NCBI RefSeq assembly: GCF_001884735.1
Contig: NZ_MJAP01000039.1
Span: 1 to 34,716, forward strand
DNA from: Natronohydrobacter thiooxidans
Lineage (GTDB): Bacteria; Pseudomonadota; Alphaproteobacteria; Rhodobacterales; Rhodobacteraceae
DNA: 34,716 nucleotides
Direction of reading: 5' to 3'
Numbering within the stretch: the first letter of the stretch is position 1; the number at the start of each line of letters is the position of its first letter. The translations under genes and the position numbers were made by a program. Under the pieces are notes generated by a model. The model had not been told where the DNA came from and did no database searches. It saw only the letters and a list, made by a program, of their open reading frames with translations. Positions 1-7,799 of this stretch are shown one piece after another.

Positions 1-1
1 C

Positions 2-121
2 GATCTGCGCGATGCCACGGGCTCGGTCCTGAGCGATTATCTGAGCCTGCCGCCCATCATCACCATCAATCAGGGCGCGCGCGTCACCGTGATGGTCGAC
101 CGCGATCTGGAGATATTCTGA
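2..121 (+). CDS. virB10: VirB10/TrbI-type T4SS protein, C-terminal fragment
   Basis: Only the last 39 codons lie in the window; the gene starts upstream of base 1. The visible residues read into a hydrophobic run (SLPPIITINQGARVTV) ending in MVDRDLEIF, which is the usual C-terminus of VirB10/TrbI proteins of type IV secretion systems. VirB10 spans both membranes of the cell envelope and forms the core channel with VirB7 and VirB9. The TGA stop overlaps the ATG of virB11 by one base, so the two genes are probably translationally coupled. The identification rests on this short tail plus the position directly before virB11. Confidence 0.85.
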   Translation, partial: DLRDATGSVLSDYLSLPPIITINQGARVTVMVDRDLEIF

Positions 122-1146
122 TGGACGGGCTGATCGCGCCGCGCGCGAATGGCGGGCACAACAGTTACTTCGCGCAGGAAATGGAGCGGCTGGGGCCGAT
201 TGTGAGGGACCCTGCGCTGGTCGAGCTTTGCGTCAATCCTGACGGCCGCGTCTGGGTTGAGCTGCAAGGCGATGCCATGATGCGCGCAACTGACCAGATC
301 CTCTCGCAGACCGAAATGGGGGATCTGGCAAGCAATATCGCCTCCACGGGCAACAGCACGCTTGGGCGCAGTCGTCCGGTGATTTCGGGATCGGTCGTGT
401 TTGCCGGGCGCGCGGTGCGCTATCAGGTCGTGGCTCCCCCTGTGGTGGAGCATGGGCATTCCATCTCGATGCGGTTTTTCTCGAGCATTCCGCTGGAGGC
501 GATTGAGCTCAAATTCCTCCATGGCAAGGAAATCTCGCTCGGCGCGCAGCGCGCGGCATTGGGGCGGGAGTTGAAAGCGCTGGTTGCGACAGGTGATCTC
601 GAGGCTGCGGCGCGGTTTTGCATCGCGCATAAGCTCAATCTCATCGTTGCGGGCGGCACGTCGACCGGCAAGACGGTACTTGCGCGCAAGCTGATTTCCT
701 TTGTGCCCGCGCATGAGCGGATCATCACCATCGAGGAAGCCGCCGAGCTTCTGCCCACCCAGCCCAACACTGTCACCCTCCTCTCCGAACGAGAAAACCC
801 CCTGCGCTCGACCGATGCGCTGCTCACCTCCTCGCTGCGCATGCGCCCTGACCGGCTGATCGTGGGCGAGGTGCGCGGGGCCGAGGCCATGACATTTCTG
901 GAAGCCATCAATACCGGCCATGGCGGCTCGATCACCACGCTCCATGCCGAGACCCCGCAGCTTGCCATCTCGCGCCTCGCCATCGCCGCGCTCAAATCCA
1001 ACCTGCCGCTCACATATGACAATATGTGCGCCTATATCGCCCGCTCGATCGATGTGATCGTGCAGGCAGGGCGCAAGGACGGCGCGCGCGGCATCACCCA
1101 ATTCTATTTCCCCGCTCTTCCCGATGAACAGGACCCCCGGATATGA
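121..1146 (+). CDS. virB11: VirB11 type IV secretion ATPase
   Basis: This 341-residue protein is a hexameric cytoplasmic traffic ATPase that powers pilus assembly and substrate transfer at the inner membrane. Visible motifs are Walker A GGTSTGKT at residues 178-185, the Asp box (ITIEEAAEL) at 202-210, Walker B (DRLIVGEVRG) at 244-253 and the His box (GHGGSITTLHA) at 266-276. The N-terminal domain occupies about residues 1-150. The length is normal for the family and no key residue is missing. The start overlaps the virB10 stop, and the end overlaps the next gene by 4 bases, indicating a compact operon. The combination of VirB10, VirB11 and VirB6 points to a conjugative or effector T4SS on a mobile replicon; which of the two cannot be decided from this end of the cluster. 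Confidence 0.95.
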   Translation: MDGLIAPRANGGHNSYFAQEMERLGPIVRDPALVELCVNPDGRVWVELQGDAMMRATDQILSQTEMGDLASNIASTGNSTLGRSRPVISGSVVFAGRAVRYQVVAPPVVEHGHSISMRFFSSIPLEAIELKFLHGKEISLGAQRAALGRELKALVATGDLEAAARFCIAHKLNLIVAGGTSTGKTVLARKLISFVPAHERIITIEEAAELLPTQPNTVTLLSERENPLRSTDALLTSSLRMRPDRLIVGEVRGAEAMTFLEAINTGHGGSITTLHAETPQLAISRLAIAALKSNLPLTYDNMCAYIARSIDVIVQAGRKDGARGITQFYFPALPDEQDPRI

Positions 1147-1619
1147 AACACGCCTTCCTTGGCCTTGCGCTGACCTTTGCCATGCCCGCCCTCGCGCAGA
1201 CCGTACCGGATCTTGGTGATCTCGATCCGAACAAGTTGCCGCCCGCACCTGCGGACAGCGCGGCACACGACTTGACCCTGCCCGAGCTCTACACCGCCGC
1301 CGAGCCCGACCGCGAGGTCAATGGCTGCATCGTCCCAGGACGACCCGACTGGCTGGTCGAGATGAATCCAGCGACGACAGCAGAACGGGCCATGGTGCAT
1401 GCGATCTATAATTTGCGCTGGTCCGAAGCGGTCGTGGCCCATGAGGATTGCGCCTGCGCACTGCGCTATCCTGATTGGGGAGAGGTCATTGAAGAGTTCA
1501 AAGGCAGCTATGCCGGGATGGGCAGGCAGGAGATGTTCGACGCGCAGATGTCGTACCGTGCGGCATATCACCGGATAGTATCCCAAGCTGACACCATCTG
1601 CCGCGACCAAAGCCGCTGA
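1143..1619 (+). CDS. small exported protein of the T4SS operon
   Basis: A 158-residue protein of unknown family. Residues 1-19 form a clear Sec signal peptide ending in ALAQ, with no lipobox cysteine, so the mature protein should be periplasmic and soluble. The mature part holds four cysteines (NGC, a CAC pair within HEDCACALRYPDW, and TIC near the end) that could form disulfides, and several conserved-looking aromatic residues. The gene overlaps virB11 by 4 bases (ATGA) and ends 2 bases before virB6, so it is certainly part of the operon. A role as a periplasmic T4SS accessory (an entry-exclusion, VirB5- or VirB7-like position) is an inference from location only; I do not recognise the sequence. 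Confidence 0.8.
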   Translation: MKHAFLGLALTFAMPALAQTVPDLGDLDPNKLPPAPADSAAHDLTLPELYTAAEPDREVNGCIVPGRPDWLVEMNPATTAERAMVHAIYNLRWSEAVVAHEDCACALRYPDWGEVIEEFKGSYAGMGRQEMFDAQMSYRAAYHRIVSQADTICRDQSR

Positions 1620-1621
1620 GC

Positions 1622-2635
1622 ATGGGGATCGTCTCCTGGATCGTCGGGTCGGTCGAAGGCTACCTTACCACTGCAGGTGAGACAGCCTTCGGAGCCTTGC
1701 TTGGCTCTGTCGGCACGATTGGTATGGCGATGGCAACCCTGGCCGTCGTGTTCGTCGCTCTCAATGCAATGCTGCAGGTCAAATCCATCGATCTGCGGAC
1801 AGCTGTCATGCTGGGGGTCAAGCTGGCGCTCGTGGGGATTTTTGCGCGCAATTGGGCGGAGTTCAACTCTGTGACCAATGCCATTGTCGGCGGGTCGGAA
1901 CATTTGGCCGGCGTGATTGTCGGCGCAGCGGGCGGTATAGGAGATGGGTCAGCGGGCCACTTCGCGCAACAATTTGATATGATCATCGCCGAATTAGTGC
2001 GTACCGCCAACAACATCGGCAGCGCGATGAACTGGGTTGGCGGAGCGTTCTTCACGACAATCGCCTTCATCATCCTCGCCGCCATGGGCGCGGCAGCCGG
2101 TCTGATGATCGTCTTCGCCAAGCTGATGATCACCTTCTATGTCAGTATCGCGCCGATCATGATCACCATGTCGCTCCTGAACGCCACCAAGGACTATTTC
2201 CAGAACTGGCTGAGCGGGATCATCAGCTATGCCTTCTACCCCATCGTGATCGCCGCCGTCTTCTCGGTCATCATCTCGATGAGCGATCAGATGGCCAGCA
2301 ATGTGAATTCCGGCGATCTGGCGACACTGGGTCAGGCGATCCCTTTTTTCGCGATGATCATCATGGCCTTTTTTGCGATCTTCCTGATCCCCGTGATCAT
2401 GCGCCAGATCACAGGCAATATTCAGCTGACCTCGGCCATGAGCGGGCCCATGGCAGCGCTCGGCACCCTCTCTGCCGCGCGCATGGCTGGACTTATGGGA
2501 CGGCACGGGCCAGTACCGCCCGCAGGCCCCGGTGCAGGTGGCGCAACGCGTGGCCCCGCGCCTGCAGGCGGTGGTAGTGCCGCGGCAGGGGCCAATGCGC
2601 GCATGGCGCGATCAGCACGGTTGGCAGGGAGATGA
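1622..2635 (+). CDS. virB6: VirB6/TrbL-type inner-membrane channel protein
   Basis: A 337-residue polytopic membrane protein with several hydrophobic segments (about residues 20-55, 60-75, 135-185, 190-225 and 235-265) and the typical central motif region of VirB6/TrbL proteins (KLMITFYVSIAPIMI, then a YFQNWLSGIISYAFYP stretch). VirB6 forms part of the inner-membrane translocation channel of type IV secretion systems. The last 60 residues are rich in Gly, Ala and Pro with several arginines, a low-complexity cytoplasmic or periplasmic tail. The gene starts 2 bases after the preceding stop and overlaps the following gene's upstream ATG by 4 bases. Family and position support the call strongly. 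Confidence 0.9.
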   Translation: MGIVSWIVGSVEGYLTTAGETAFGALLGSVGTIGMAMATLAVVFVALNAMLQVKSIDLRTAVMLGVKLALVGIFARNWAEFNSVTNAIVGGSEHLAGVIVGAAGGIGDGSAGHFAQQFDMIIAELVRTANNIGSAMNWVGGAFFTTIAFIILAAMGAAAGLMIVFAKLMITFYVSIAPIMITMSLLNATKDYFQNWLSGIISYAFYPIVIAAVFSVIISMSDQMASNVNSGDLATLGQAIPFFAMIIMAFFAIFLIPVIMRQITGNIQLTSAMSGPMAALGTLSAARMAGLMGRHGPVPPAGPGAGGATRGPAPAGGGSAAAGANARMARSARLAGR

Positions 2636-2637
2636 AT

Positions 2638-3159
2638 ATGGAAATGACGCCGGTGAGCTTTGGGGGGATCGCGCTCGGCTCATTCCTCCTCGTGATCATC
2701 GCCGCATGGCTCTCGCGCAAAGGCAACTTCGCGCCGCCGTTTGAGCGCCGTCCGCTCATGAACCAGACGGAACTGCGGCTCTTCAATACACTGCGCGGCG
2801 AGTTGCCTGCAGGCTGGAGCGTGATGTGTCAGGTTTCCTACGGCGCCTTCCTGCGCAACAAAAGCTTCAAGCGCTATATGAGCATCAATTCCAAGCGCGC
2901 GGATTTCGTGGTGCTGGACGCCGACCTGAATGTTGCTGCCGTGGTCGCATATCAGGGCGGCGGCCATTACGGGAATTCCCGCGACAGCCGCGCCCGCGCC
3001 GAGAAGAGCGATGCCGTCAAGCGGCAGGCCCTGCGCGAGGCGGGGATTGCACTGATCGAGCTGCCCGCAAAGTTTGACCGCGAAACTGTGGCTCAGCGTG
3101 TCGCGGAACTTGCCGGGACCGGATCGTGCCATGTTGCCCCTGACAGACCGGCAGCATAA
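2638..3159 (+). CDS. membrane-anchored DUF2726 protein
   Basis: A protein of about 173 residues with one N-terminal transmembrane helix (around residues 8-24) followed by a DUF2726-type domain, recognised by the pattern MNQTELRLFNTLRGELP, then KRADFVVLDADLNVAAVVAY and the terminal REAGIALIELPAK. DUF2726 has a restriction-endonuclease-like or nuclease-related fold, often with a topoisomerase-type zinc finger; no zinc-finger cysteines are present here. An in-frame ATG also occurs at 2632, overlapping the virB6 stop, but the GGGAG ribosome-binding site is correctly spaced only for 2638. Its place between virB6 and a DNA repair gene, with 9 bases to the next start, suggests DNA handling at the membrane, which is an inference. 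Confidence 0.8.
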   Translation: MEMTPVSFGGIALGSFLLVIIAAWLSRKGNFAPPFERRPLMNQTELRLFNTLRGELPAGWSVMCQVSYGAFLRNKSFKRYMSINSKRADFVVLDADLNVAAVVAYQGGGHYGNSRDSRARAEKSDAVKRQALREAGIALIELPAKFDRETVAQRVAELAGTGSCHVAPDRPAA

Positions 3160-3168
3160 CCTGTCCGG

Positions 3169-4365
3169 ATGGCAGTCCCCGTTATAGACAATTGCACGGC
3201 CCGCAGGCTGTTTCTCGACAGGCACCTTCTGCTGCGCCCGCAAGCCGGGACAGGCAAGGGGCGCGACCTTGAACAACTGCTGCACAAACTGGGTTTCGTG
3301 CAGGTTGACAGCGTGAACACGCTGGCGCGCGCGCATGATCTGATCCTGTGGTCGCGCCAGACGCGGTTTCGCCCCCGCGCACTGATGGATCTTGTCGCTC
3401 AAACCCGGACGGGGTTCGAGCATTGGACCCATGATGCTGCCATCATCCCGATGGCGTTTTACCCGATCTGGCGGCTGAAATTCGCCCGCGACGAGGCCCG
3501 GATGCGCGCGCGCTGGCCAGCATGGCGGCGCGAAGGCTGGGACGGCGAGATCGAGACTGTGCTCAGACATGTCGCCGATAACGGGCCAACATCCTCGCGC
3601 GATGTCGGCACAGATGAGCAGAAAGGATCGTCGGGCTGGTGGGACTGGCACCCCTCCAAGACTGCGCTGGAATTCCTGTGGCGCTCGGGCCAGCTTGCAA
3701 TCAGCCATCGGCAGGGGTTCCGCAAATTCTATGATCTGAGCGAGCGGGTGATCCCGCGCGACTATCGGGCCACGCACCTGACGGATGCGGAAATCGTCGA
3801 TCAGGCAATGTCCGGGGCGCTGGACAGGCTCGGATTTGGCACCAGTGGCGAGTTGGCGGCGTTTTTCGAGATCGCCACGCGCGATGAGGCAAAAGCCTGG
3901 TGCAAGGAGGCATTGGCAAGCGGGCGCATCATCGAGGCAGATATCACCATGGCAGATGGTACTCTGCGGCGCAGTTTCACCATCTCTGAAGCGCTGGATC
4001 ATGCCATATCCCTGCCCAACCCTTCCTCACGGGTCCGCATCCTGTCGCCATTTGACCCCGCCTTGCGCGACCGGGCCCGCGCCGAGCGGCTGTTCGGGTT
4101 TCACTACCGGATCGAGATTTTCGTGCCCGAAGCGAAACGGAAATATGGATACTATGTATTTCCAGTGCTGCAAGGAGATCGCCTGATCGGGCGGCTCGAC
4201 GCCAAGCGCGACGGCAAGACACTGGCCGTGCGGGCCTTCTGGCCAGAGGCGGGCGTGAAAATGAGCAAAGCGCGCATTGCGGGCCTTGCCGCAGAGCTGG
4301 ACAGGCTCAGACATTTTGCTGATGTCGATGGGATCGAGTTCGAGAACACCTGGTTGCGAGGTTGA
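3169..4365 (+). CDS. YcaQ/AlkX-type winged-helix DNA glycosylase
   Basis: A 398-residue member of the HTH_42 (formerly DUF1006) family. E. coli YcaQ in this family removes crosslinked or alkylated bases, including unhooked interstrand crosslinks. The catalytic Q-phi-D motif is visible as FVQVDSV (Gln45, Asp47), followed by the family pattern NTLARAHDLILWSR. The region around residue 287 (RILSPFDP) and the C-terminal RLDAKRDGKTLAVRAFW are also typical. The length matches the family. The gene follows the DUF2726 gene by only 9 bases, without an obvious strong ribosome-binding site, so it may depend on upstream translation. Carriage directly behind T4SS genes is unusual; it could protect incoming single-stranded or damaged DNA (inference). 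Confidence 0.88.
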   Translation: MAVPVIDNCTARRLFLDRHLLLRPQAGTGKGRDLEQLLHKLGFVQVDSVNTLARAHDLILWSRQTRFRPRALMDLVAQTRTGFEHWTHDAAIIPMAFYPIWRLKFARDEARMRARWPAWRREGWDGEIETVLRHVADNGPTSSRDVGTDEQKGSSGWWDWHPSKTALEFLWRSGQLAISHRQGFRKFYDLSERVIPRDYRATHLTDAEIVDQAMSGALDRLGFGTSGELAAFFEIATRDEAKAWCKEALASGRIIEADITMADGTLRRSFTISEALDHAISLPNPSSRVRILSPFDPALRDRARAERLFGFHYRIEIFVPEAKRKYGYYVFPVLQGDRLIGRLDAKRDGKTLAVRAFWPEAGVKMSKARIAGLAAELDRLRHFADVDGIEFENTWLRG

Positions 4366-4702
4366 AATCAGATGCGGAGGATGGGTCAAGGTCGAGAAAG
4401 ACTCGGCCCACTCCTGCCGTTCGGCTCTGATGAGATGCCACGGCGCAGCCCCGTCAGAGCAGCCATACGTGCGGACCGCAGCGAAAACTTGCAAAAAAAA
4501 GGTGAAGCGTTCGAAGCCGTCTTTCGCTGCGGGTGTCAGAATGGCGTTCAGGCGGGCGATCAGGTTCCAGCAGCTTACGGCGCCAAGCATCGACGAAGGC
4601 TTCGGGGTCTCCTGCACCACATCGCGCGGTTCGAAGCATCTTCGGGGTTTCCCTGTCATAACTTGAGATTGACAATCTGCCGCACATAGGAGACAGACCT
4701 CG
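4366..4702 (+). other. intergenic region before the B12 riboswitch
   Basis: These 337 bases separate ycaQ from the riboswitch. I see no convincing gene: the open frames on both strands lack family resemblance and ribosome-binding sites. A TTGACA hexamer near 4672 could be the -35 element of the riboswitch transcript, but no good -10 hexamer follows at 17 bases, so I leave the promoter unassigned. An 8-base A run occurs near 4494. Confidence 0.5.
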
Positions 4703-4888
4703 CGAACGGTTCCCCTCTGGGGATGAAAAGGGAACCCGGTGCCGTGGCCGCAAGGTGCGAATTCCGGGACTGCCCCCGCAACTGTAAGCGACCGTTCCGA
4801 TCCGTTCGCCGTCATGGGCGAAGCCACTGCATCAGGTGATGCGGGAAGGCGGTATCGGGACCACGGTCGCAAGTCAGGAGACCTGCCG
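4703..4888 (+). promoter_or_regulatory. cobalamin (AdoCbl-type) riboswitch
   Basis: The segment carries the ordered conserved blocks of a cobalamin riboswitch. These are the CGGTTCCC-type P2/P3 start with GGGAACCCGGTG at about 4708-4742, then GGGACTGCCCCCGCAACTG at about 4767-4784, the GAAGCCACTG block at 4820-4829, and the terminal GTCAGGAGACCTGCCG at about 4873-4888. It lies about 70 bases upstream of a BtuF-like gene whose ribosome-binding site (GGAG) is at about 4951. When cobalamin is plentiful, such elements normally switch off expression of B12 uptake or synthesis genes, here the btuFCD-like operon. Borders are approximate; the core motif assignment is secure. Confidence 0.95.
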
Positions 4889-4960
4889 TTCCGGCTTCGC
4901 GATGAGGCGCAGCCGACACCCTCATATCCGCCGGACGGGGTGTCCGGGAAAGGAGCTTGA

Positions 4961-6004
4961 ATGTCTCACTTGTCTTGCGGTCTCCGCCAAAGCAGTCGTG
5001 TGGTCGCGGCCTGCCTGCTGGCCATGACTGTCTCTGATGCCCGCGCGCAGGCGACGGAATACCCGCTCGAAATCACGAACTGCCAAAGGTCGCTCAGCTT
5101 CCGGAGCGCGCCGGAAAGAGCCGTTTCCATCGGCCAGGGCACGACCGAGATCATGCTCTCGCTCGGCATTGCTGATCGCATCGTCGGCACCGCGATCTGG
5201 CTGGACCCCCTGCCAGAGGCGCTGGAAGAGGCGGGTCGGTCCCTGCCGCGACTCGCCGACAATTCGCCGGGCTTCGAGGCGGTGCTGAACACCCGGCCCG
5301 ATTTCGTGGCGGCGCAATGGGTCAACGATATTGCCCCTGAACAGGCGCGCGTGGGGACATTCGCGCAATTCGATGATTTCGGGATCGCCAGCTATGTGTC
5401 ACCCGCCGAATGCGCCAAGAGCGACTTCAGTGCCGGCAGCGGCGATGGTGCCCGTTCGCAGGCCTGGAGCGTGGACCTGCTGAATCAGGAGATTTCGGAA
5501 CTGGCCGCGATTTTCGATGTCCAGCCCGCAGGCGACGCCCTGATTGCGCAGAACTCCGCCCGGGTCGAAGCTGCGTCGATCCATGCGCAAGAGCTACAGG
5601 CGCAGGATGTCACGGTGCTTTACTGGTTCTCGTCGCCCCAGATTGACGGCGAGGCCTATGTCGCCGGGCGCTATGGGGCCCCCGCCTGGATTTCGGATGT
5701 GGTGGGCATACGCAACGTCATCACTTCGGATCAGGAATGGCCGCTGGTCGGCTGGGAAACCATTGCCGGGCTGAACCCCGATGTGATCGTGCTGGGCGCG
5801 ATGGACCGTCGCAGGCTGCCAGCGGATGATATCGCCGCCAAACGTGCGTTTCTCGAAAGCGATCCGGTGGCCAGCCAGCTGAATGCTGTGCGCAATGGTC
5901 ACCTGATCGAGATGCCAGCGCATTCGATGAACCCCACGCTGCGCGCCGTGGACGGTGTTGAAACGCTCGTGGAAGGGCTGCGTGAACTGGGGCTGACCCG
6001 GTGA
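4961..6004 (+). CDS. btuF: cobalamin-type ABC transporter substrate-binding protein
   Basis: A 347-residue periplasmic binding protein of the BtuF/FhuD class, the receptor that delivers corrinoid or a similar large metal complex to the inner-membrane permease. A signal peptide covers about residues 1-30 (ending near DARAQA). The two-lobed fold is suggested by PERAVSIGQGTTEIMLSLGI near residues 52-71 and the C-terminal NPDVIVLGAMDRRRL. The start follows a good AAAGGAG site at about 4948-4954. The gene is the first after the cobalamin riboswitch and overlaps the permease gene by 4 bases, so substrate and regulation fit B12 uptake. No TonB-dependent receptor gene is adjacent, so outer-membrane uptake must use a protein encoded elsewhere. 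The exact corrinoid is not shown by the sequence. Confidence 0.85.
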   Translation: MSHLSCGLRQSSRVVAACLLAMTVSDARAQATEYPLEITNCQRSLSFRSAPERAVSIGQGTTEIMLSLGIADRIVGTAIWLDPLPEALEEAGRSLPRLADNSPGFEAVLNTRPDFVAAQWVNDIAPEQARVGTFAQFDDFGIASYVSPAECAKSDFSAGSGDGARSQAWSVDLLNQEISELAAIFDVQPAGDALIAQNSARVEAASIHAQELQAQDVTVLYWFSSPQIDGEAYVAGRYGAPAWISDVVGIRNVITSDQEWPLVGWETIAGLNPDVIVLGAMDRRRLPADDIAAKRAFLESDPVASQLNAVRNGHLIEMPAHSMNPTLRAVDGVETLVEGLRELGLTR

Positions 6005-7050
6005 TTGCCGGGACGCTCTCGGCACGGGGCTCGCGCCCCGTGTTGGGGTTGGGCGGCTTTCTGTTGATCGGAACGGCCGCGCTGCTGGCGGCCGTCACCT
6101 GCGGGATCATGTTCGGCGAAATCGCCGTCACCCCGCATGAGGTCGCCAATACCCTTGCCAACCGGCTGCTCGGCTTTGACCTGCCGGTGGATCCGATCCG
6201 CGAGGGGATCATCTGGCATTACCGCCTGAGCCGGGCGGCGGTTGCGGTCTGTGCGGGGGCGTCGCTGGCCATCTGCGGCGTGGTGTTGCAGGCGCTGCTG
6301 CGCAATCCGCTGGCGGAGCCCTATCTGCTGGGCATCTCGGCGGGTGCCTCGACGGGGGCGGTGACGGTGATTGTGCTGTCGCTCGGGGCCGGCGCGCTGA
6401 CCGTCTCGGCCGGGGCCTTTGCCGGGGCGGCGCTGGCCTTCGCCTTTGTCGCCATCCTGGCCTTCGGGTCCGGCGGCGGCACAGACCGGATCATCCTTGC
6501 GGGCATCGCAGGGTCGCAACTGTTCAATGCCGCGACTTCTTTCATCGTTACCTCATCGGCCACGGCAGAGCAGACACGCGGCATCATGTTCTGGCTTCTG
6601 GGCAGCCTTGGGGGGGTCCGCTGGCCTGATGCGGGCCTCGCCTTTCCGGTCGTGCTGCTTGCGCTGGCCTATTGCCTTTACCGGGCGAGGGCGCTGGATG
6701 CTTTCGCCTTCGGCGAGGATGCGGCGGCCTCGCTCGGGGTGGATGTGACGCGCGTGCGGATCGAGTTGTTCGCGCTGACCGCCATGTTGACCGCGACGGT
6801 GGTCAGCATCATCGGTGCGGTCGGTTTCGTCGGGCTGGTCATCCCGCATGCGATGCGGTTTCTGGTGGGGCCCTCGCACGGGCGGCTGATACTGGCCTCT
6901 GCGCTGGCAGGCGGTGTCTTCATGGCGCTGGCCGATGTTCTGTCGCGCCTTGTGCTGCCGGGGCAGGTCTTGCCGGTCGGGGTGATCACGGCGCTGTTCG
7001 GCGCACCCGTGTTCGGGGTCATCTTGTGGCGTTCGCGGGGGGCCAAATGA
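6001..7050 (+). CDS. btuC: cobalamin-type ABC transporter permease (FecCD/BtuC family)
   Basis: A 349-residue polytopic membrane protein of the FecCD/BtuC family, with the family hallmark YRLSRAAVAVCAGASLAICG followed by QALLRNPLAEPYLLGISAGA (about residues 76-116). The cytoplasmic coupling region near residues 240-290 includes GFVGLVIPHAMRFLVG. It forms the transmembrane pathway for the corrinoid delivered by the upstream binding protein. Translation most likely begins at the GTG at 6001, which overlaps the btuF stop (GTGA). The stop overlaps the ATPase start (ATGA), so the three genes form one tightly coupled operon under the riboswitch. Confidence 0.92.
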   Translation: MIAGTLSARGSRPVLGLGGFLLIGTAALLAAVTCGIMFGEIAVTPHEVANTLANRLLGFDLPVDPIREGIIWHYRLSRAAVAVCAGASLAICGVVLQALLRNPLAEPYLLGISAGASTGAVTVIVLSLGAGALTVSAGAFAGAALAFAFVAILAFGSGGGTDRIILAGIAGSQLFNAATSFIVTSSATAEQTRGIMFWLLGSLGGVRWPDAGLAFPVVLLALAYCLYRARALDAFAFGEDAAASLGVDVTRVRIELFALTAMLTATVVSIIGAVGFVGLVIPHAMRFLVGPSHGRLILASALAGGVFMALADVLSRLVLPGQVLPVGVITALFGAPVFGVILWRSRGAK

Positions 7051-7799
7051 CCCTGAGCGCCGAGAATGTCTCATGGACGGCCGGGGGTGCCCCGATCGTG
7101 CGCGACGTCACGCTTGCTCTGCCCGAGAAAGGGGTTCTGGGGCTGGTCGGCCCCAACGGATCGGGAAAGTCCAGCCTGCTGCGGCTTCTTGCCGGGTTGC
7201 GCCGTGGCACCGGCGGGGCGGTCTATGTGGACGGGCAACCGATCACCCGCATCCGCCGTGCCGAGATCGCAAGGCGCCTTGCCGTCGTCGAGCAACAGGC
7301 GACGACCGAGGTTGCTCTGAGCGCGCGCGAGGTGGTGGCGCTGGGGCGCGCGCCACAACGCGCAGCCTGGAGCGCTTGGACCGAACGCGACGAGGCGGCG
7401 GTGGCTTCGGCGCTGGAGCGCACCGGGATGATGCATCGCGCGGCGCAGCAATGGTCAACCCTGTCGGGGGGCGAGCGGCAGCGTATCCAGATCGCAAGGG
7501 CGCTGGCGCAGGAGCCGCGCGAGCTTCTGCTGGACGAGCCGACCAATCATCTCGACATCCGCCACCAGCTTGATCTGATGCGGCTCTTGCCAAGGCTGGG
7601 CACGCGCGTCGTCGTGGCGCTGCACGACCTCAACCAGGCCGCCGCCTTCTGTAGCGAGATCGCAGTAATGCACGAAGGCCGGCTGATCGCGCAGGGCGCA
7701 CCGGCGCAGGTGCTGAACGCATCCCTCATCGGCGAGGTCTTCGCTGTGGACGCATCGGTCACTTGTGGCCCGACCGGCACACGGATCTCGTTTTTCTGA
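7047..7799 (+). CDS. btuD: cobalamin-type ABC transporter ATPase
   Basis: A 250-residue ATP-binding subunit. Walker A GPNGSGKSS is at residues 35-43, the Q-loop glutamine near residue 83, signature LSGGERQR at 139-146, Walker B LLLDEP at 160-165, and the H-loop histidine at 193 (ALHDLNQAA). This arrangement is typical of the BtuD/FepC/HmuV group. The frame is open far upstream, but the ATG at 7047 overlaps the btuC stop and begins the conserved N-terminus, so it is the real start. It energises import through the BtuC-like permease. It is the last gene of the riboswitch operon; no clear terminator follows. Confidence 0.92.
   Translation: MTLSAENVSWTAGGAPIVRDVTLALPEKGVLGLVGPNGSGKSSLLRLLAGLRRGTGGAVYVDGQPITRIRRAEIARRLAVVEQQATTEVALSAREVVALGRAPQRAAWSAWTERDEAAVASALERTGMMHRAAQQWSTLSGGERQRIQIARALAQEPRELLLDEPTNHLDIRHQLDLMRLLPRLGTRVVVALHDLNQAAAFCSEIAVMHEGRLIAQGAPAQVLNASLIGEVFAVDASVTCGPTGTRISFF

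Noticed and set aside
2680..4002. Long open frame of 440 codons on the minus strand opposite the DUF2726 and ycaQ genes
   Set aside because: High GC content gives long antisense frames; it has no ribosome-binding site or family pattern, while the plus-strand genes have clear motifs.
4454..4753. Minus-strand frame containing MCGRLSISSYDR, which recalls the SRAP-domain start MCGR
   Set aside because: The rest of the frame has no SRAP motifs and runs into the riboswitch; the match is four residues only.
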